A stretch of DNA of 64,000 nucleotides from Sipunculus nudus (taxonomy: Eukaryota; Annelida; Sipuncula; Golfingiida; Sipunculidae). The DNA lies in assembly GCA_026874595.1 (NCBI GenBank), contig CM049317.1:14624882-14688881 (forward strand). The letters are read 5' to 3'. Numbering within the stretch: the first letter of the stretch is position 1; each line of letters begins with the position of its first letter. The translations under genes were made by a program, and so were the position numbers. The notes beneath the pieces are model-generated. The model searched no databases and was not told where the DNA came from. It saw nothing but the letters and a program-made list of their open reading frames with translations. Shown piece after piece: positions 60,112 to 64,000 of this stretch.

Positions 60112-61860
60112 AAGAGGCCCATGGGTTATGACGCTCAGCTGACTAGCACGCCATTTTAGTATGACGTTCACAACAGGAATTTTATCATGTGAAAGTCATA
60201 TTGAGATTAACTTCAGATGCGATCTTGACCTTTGACCTTCTTTCACCACAGTTCACGGGGTTCAATCATGATTGATCTATACAGGAGGTAGAAGAGAATA
60301 ATAAGATTAAGGTCACAGTTTTCAAACTCTTCTGAGTAGCCATTATATCCTAGCTTCAGGTTTCAAACAAAATCTGCCAAGAACCTCCCTGGATGTTGCG
60401 TTAGAAGATCTGGAAACGTAAAATTAGGTTATGGTGACCTATATGTTGCGAGCTACAAGCCAAAACAGGATTTAGAGCACCCAAACAGTCAGACAGGGTA
60501 CAATTTGTAACCGTTAGGCCTAAAATGTTCTAACACAACATCCAAGGAGATCCTGGGCAAATCTAAATTGGAACCTGAAGCTAGGTCATGGTGTCCTATA
60601 TTCTGCAATCTACGGGCCAAAAATATGATTAAGGGCAGTAATACAGTCACTCAGGGCACAAATTGTATCAATATGGCCTCGAAACTTTTAACTGTACATC
60701 AAGTTGGGTCACAGGCAAATCTCCTTCGAAACCTGAAATTAGGTCATGCTGACCTATATTCTGCGACCTATGGGCCGAAAACATGATTTTGAGCACCAAG
60801 ACAGACGGAACACAAATTGTATCCCTTATGTCTAGACTATTCTAACGTTACATTCAGGGAGGTCCTTGGGATATGTATGTGGAATCATAAAATTAGGTCA
60901 CTGTGAACAATTTTCTGTGAGCTATAGGAAAAAGACATCATTACGACATTAGAGCACCTTGAATGTCAGATGAGCACTAATCGTATATGTTAGGCATAGA
61001 ATCTTCGAACGCAACAGTCATGTCGGTTCTGAAAAAAAATCTCTTTGAAATCTTGACACTAGGTCATGGTCACCTATATTCTGTGAACTATGGACAAAAA
61101 AAATACATGTAATATGAATTTGAGCACCCAGACAGACAGATTACAAATTTATCCGTTTACCTTGGAACCTTCTATATTAAAATTCAAGGAGGTCCTTGGA
61201 AAGTCTCTTTTGATTCCTGACATTATGTCACTTCTTATAATACATGTCAAATACAGTCAGACAGGGCAAAAATTGTAACTGTAAGCCAATATCTTATTGA
61301 ATCTTCTAACACAACCTTCAAGGAGATCGTGGCAAAATCCCATTGGAAACCTGAAATAAGGTCATGTAGACCTGTATTCTGCAAACTACATGCCAAAAAA
61401 ACATGATTTGAGTACCTTGAACGCCAGATGGGTATAAAATGTTTGCATTAGGCCTAGAATCTTCTAAATGCAACAGCCAAAGGGGTCCTGTTCAAATCCC
61501 CTTTGCAATTCTAAATTAGGTTATTGTGACCTATATTCTACGACTTATACAGGCCGAAAACATGATTCTGAGCACCCAGAGAGTCAAACAGGACTCATTA
61601 CATCAAGGGGGGTCCTTGGCAAAAGCCTTGAAAACTGGTAATTTGGGGATGGTGATCCATATTCTTTGAGCTACAGACCAAAAAAGGGATTTTGAGCCCC
61701 CAGACAGACAGAGTATGTGCGGTTTCCATTGTCCCTGGAAACATCTATTAATAAAACCAGGGGTTCATGGCAAGCCTCCTCTGAATCCTGAAAATAGGTC
61801 AGTTAATTCTTTAAATACGTGTCAAATTTAGCTGAGCGTAGGGGCCTATATGCCACTGGT
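60112..61860 (+). mobile_element. Helentron-like (pearl-type) element with ~155-bp repeat array, copy 5
   Basis: The head AACAAGAGGCCCATGGGTTA plus TGACGCTCAGCTGACTAG matches the head at 822. After about 300 bp the sequence becomes an array of about nine diverged units (60415-61860). Each has, in order, AAATTAGGTCATGGTGACCT, ATATTCTGC, GAGCACCCAGACAG, CACAAATTGTA, a TCTTCTAA block and CAAGGAGGTCCTTGG. Starts near 60425, 60577, 60735, 60890, 61056, 61220, 61352 and 61513 give a period of about 130-165 bp. No tail hairpin or microsatellite was found, so the 3' end is missing or decayed. The period resembles the ~160-bp bivalve satellite described with pearl elements. Confidence 0.65.
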
Positions 61861-62392
61861 TTAATTATCCTGGGTTGAACAAACGGGCCATGTAACTCGG
61901 AGAATCTAGATAGCAGTGACTTAATATAAATATATTATTGTGATATATAGTTATACAATATATCGTTGTAAACTCAGAAATGTAACCAAAGTCTACAATT
62001 GTAATTATCTATATATTTCATTAACAATATATAAATATTTTTCTCTGAATATCGGGAGATGATTACATTGACCATCCCCCCCCCCCCCCCCCCCCCGGCC
62101 CCCTTGCTAAAATGTGGCGGATAAAAAAACTCTATCAAACCTGTATTGACGCCCTGTTGATCTCTTTACCTTCCACATGGCACTCTCATCCCGTATTTGA
62201 GAGGTCTCGAAACCGTTTAAAATATCAATATAACTTACGTGGACCAGGCCTTGATAGTCACGATCACGTAATTAACAAAATATACCTGAAAGTTACGATG
62301 TCATGCAGGAACTATCCAATAAAACCTCTTAAGGAGTATTACCTTTATACAGTGGCGTAGACAGGTCTTCGGACTTGGGGGGGGGGGGATGG

Positions 62393-62434
<42 letters not shown>

Positions 62435-64000
62435 GTTCGTATGTGTGTATATATATATACATATATATATATATAAATAAATGTGTGGGTGTTTGTGCAA
62501 GGGAAGTTCATTGTATAATATATAGTGATAAAAAAATCAAAAGTGTACATTGTAGAATGCTTACCTAGTGCATTTTTTTAACTCTCACTCTATCACTCTA
62601 CTTTCAGCAATAAACAAATTGTCCTGCACATTATTTCATGAAAGTAATAATTTATTTTGTTTCTGATTAAATTATAACCATGAGAATCGATGATCATAAG
62701 ATCAGGTATCTAGATATGATCGTGATCATGACAGTACTATAGGAGTAGTGATATTGTTAATGAACAAATAAATGAATCCATGCACAACTAGATGAATAAA
62801 CCAATAAATGATAATCACTTGAAATAAATCATAATATCGAGAATGACAAAATAATAAACGGGAAAAATTAAAATTATCAAAACTATATTCCTTATCAATC
62901 TGCAATGTTGCAATGAAATGCTAAGCAAACTCTATTTACAAAGCTTGATTAAAAGGGTTTTGTCAAGCACGGTAATTAATGAAATAAGACCCAATAGGTT
63001 ATCGGATGTAAACCGTATAAATATATTTTTATCATCATTCGAGTCATTTCTTATTATGCCATGTGATGATGACCATATGGCGGAATAAGGTTAAACGAAG
63101 AAGTAACAATCTTGTTAAGTTCTTATTCTCTTAAACGGTGCAGTAGTGTGAACGCTTTAAGTGGTAGATGTCGCAGAGGTTTCTTGTCATCTAGTCCAAG
63201 AAATGCCCGAAAGTTAGGCGCCCCCTTTTTCCTCTCGCTTCTGTTCGCGAAGTAGAAACGCAGTTAGTCAGTGATGCAATATGTAAATAACATGGGGCTG
63301 AAGTTTCAAGATTGCTTAAATTTTTCATATTAAAGGTAAATTTTCAGAAGAATGCTTTACTTCTTATGCTGATGCTCTGCCTTTAGATTCAGTAGTTTAC
63401 TACACTGGAGGAGAACTTGCCTAAAAGAAGTAAAAACTTGCAGGAGTGACTTTATAACTCATCATTAGCCACAATGACCAGGATTTATAAAGAAAACACT
63501 ATATAAGTGTATTTTTATTGGCAAGTTCATGCAGCAGTTTCATCCACTTTTTTAATCCAGGACACACATTTTCTCAGCAATTTCCAAAAATGTCAATGTC
63601 TGCCCTTTACAGCCACAGTATATGATTAAAATCATTCCGAGCCAAACACTTGATAAAATCAAGTTTCATTCATTCTAATGTGCTCAACTTTAACGAGGAA
63701 AATAATAATTTTGATGATACTAAATTTAAAAAAAAGGATATCAAATTTGTAGGAATAATTTTCTTTTTTTTTTATCATTCCATGTGAAATCAACAAATAC
63801 CTCCTGAATGGCCATCTCTGACTTGCCTTCATGTTGATACTTTCAATTTTCCCAATAGCAAATATGCAAAACTTAAAGCTATGTGTCTGCAAAAGTTTTG
63901 TAAATTTGGAGACTTTAACTTAACATATGGGCATGGTCCTAATTTTCTGGGGGAAAAAATGTTGCTAAAATGTTACAAGTTTCCGAAATTTATTACTTTT
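61861..64000. other. Non-coding stretch to window end
   Basis: Holds a C-run (about 62078-62096), a G-run (62378-62388), two (TA)n tracts (about 62395-62426 and 62448-62474) and dispersed repeat copy E. No gene recognised. Confidence 0.5.
62157..62345 (+). repeat. Dispersed repeat, copy E
   Basis: CCTTCCACATGGCACTCTC, then GGACCAGGCCTTGATAGTCA, ACAAAATATACCTGAAAGT and AAAACCTCTTAAGGAGTATTA. This is the same order as the copy at 45400. Confidence 0.65.

Noticed and set aside
1-64000. CRISPR array or bacterial defence system
   Set aside because: No regularly spaced short repeats with unique spacers; introns, LTR elements and SINEs show the DNA is animal.

Overview
The window is AT-rich, intron-bearing animal DNA, most likely from a bivalve or related mollusc. 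This rests on three things: a multi-exon C-type lectin-like membrane protein gene; a Ty3/gypsy LTR retrotransposon with a tRNA-Leu primer site; and several interspersed repeats that resemble the pearl/Helentron-like elements described from bivalves (a head, a core of roughly 150-160 bp repeats, an ACGG-type microsatellite and a terminal hairpin). The species is inferred from general knowledge and was not searched. No bacterial-type operons, rRNA, canonical tRNA genes or CRISPR arrays were seen.

Layout. 0-5 kb: a Helentron-like repeat (822-1986), an orphan lectin exon (3085-3264, minus) and a Helitron 3' end (to 4589). 5-8.5 kb: microsatellites and dispersed repeats. 8.56-13.73 and 16.82-20.85 kb: two diverged copies of one ~4 kb segment. 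The first holds an internal tandem duplication and an ~0.8 kb extra block; the second holds a foldback insertion. Between them lies a 1.27 kb non-autonomous hAT-like element with a perfect 8-bp target duplication. 20.9-25.2 kb: no gene seen. 25.2-35.3 kb: a seven-exon minus-strand gene for a type I membrane protein with one incomplete and one full C-type lectin domain. Its introns carry a 2.7 kb Helentron-like copy, a SINE-like sequence and one arm of an inverted repeat. 35.9-37.9 kb: a SINE and two small inverted-repeat elements. 38.41-45.07 kb: a structurally complete Ty3/gypsy element (LTR-PBS-gag-PR-RT-RH-IN-PPT-LTR) with broken reading frames but almost identical LTRs. 47.07-56.04 kb: a ~9 kb structure bounded by ~1.5 kb inverted arms built from ~378-bp tandem repeats, with Helentron-like elements nested in the loop. 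56.4-57.5 kb: two MITE-like elements side by side. 60.1-61.9 kb: an array of ~155-bp repeats behind a Helentron-like head. The remainder is microsatellite-rich sequence without recognisable genes.

The only gene that looks functional is the lectin-like receptor. Everything else recognisable is mobile or repeat-derived. The most unusual structures are the satellite-armed 9 kb inverted repeat, the Helentron-like family with its conserved terminal hairpin, and the lectin's split cysteine pattern: its first domain lacks the first canonical cysteine and its second lacks the last.
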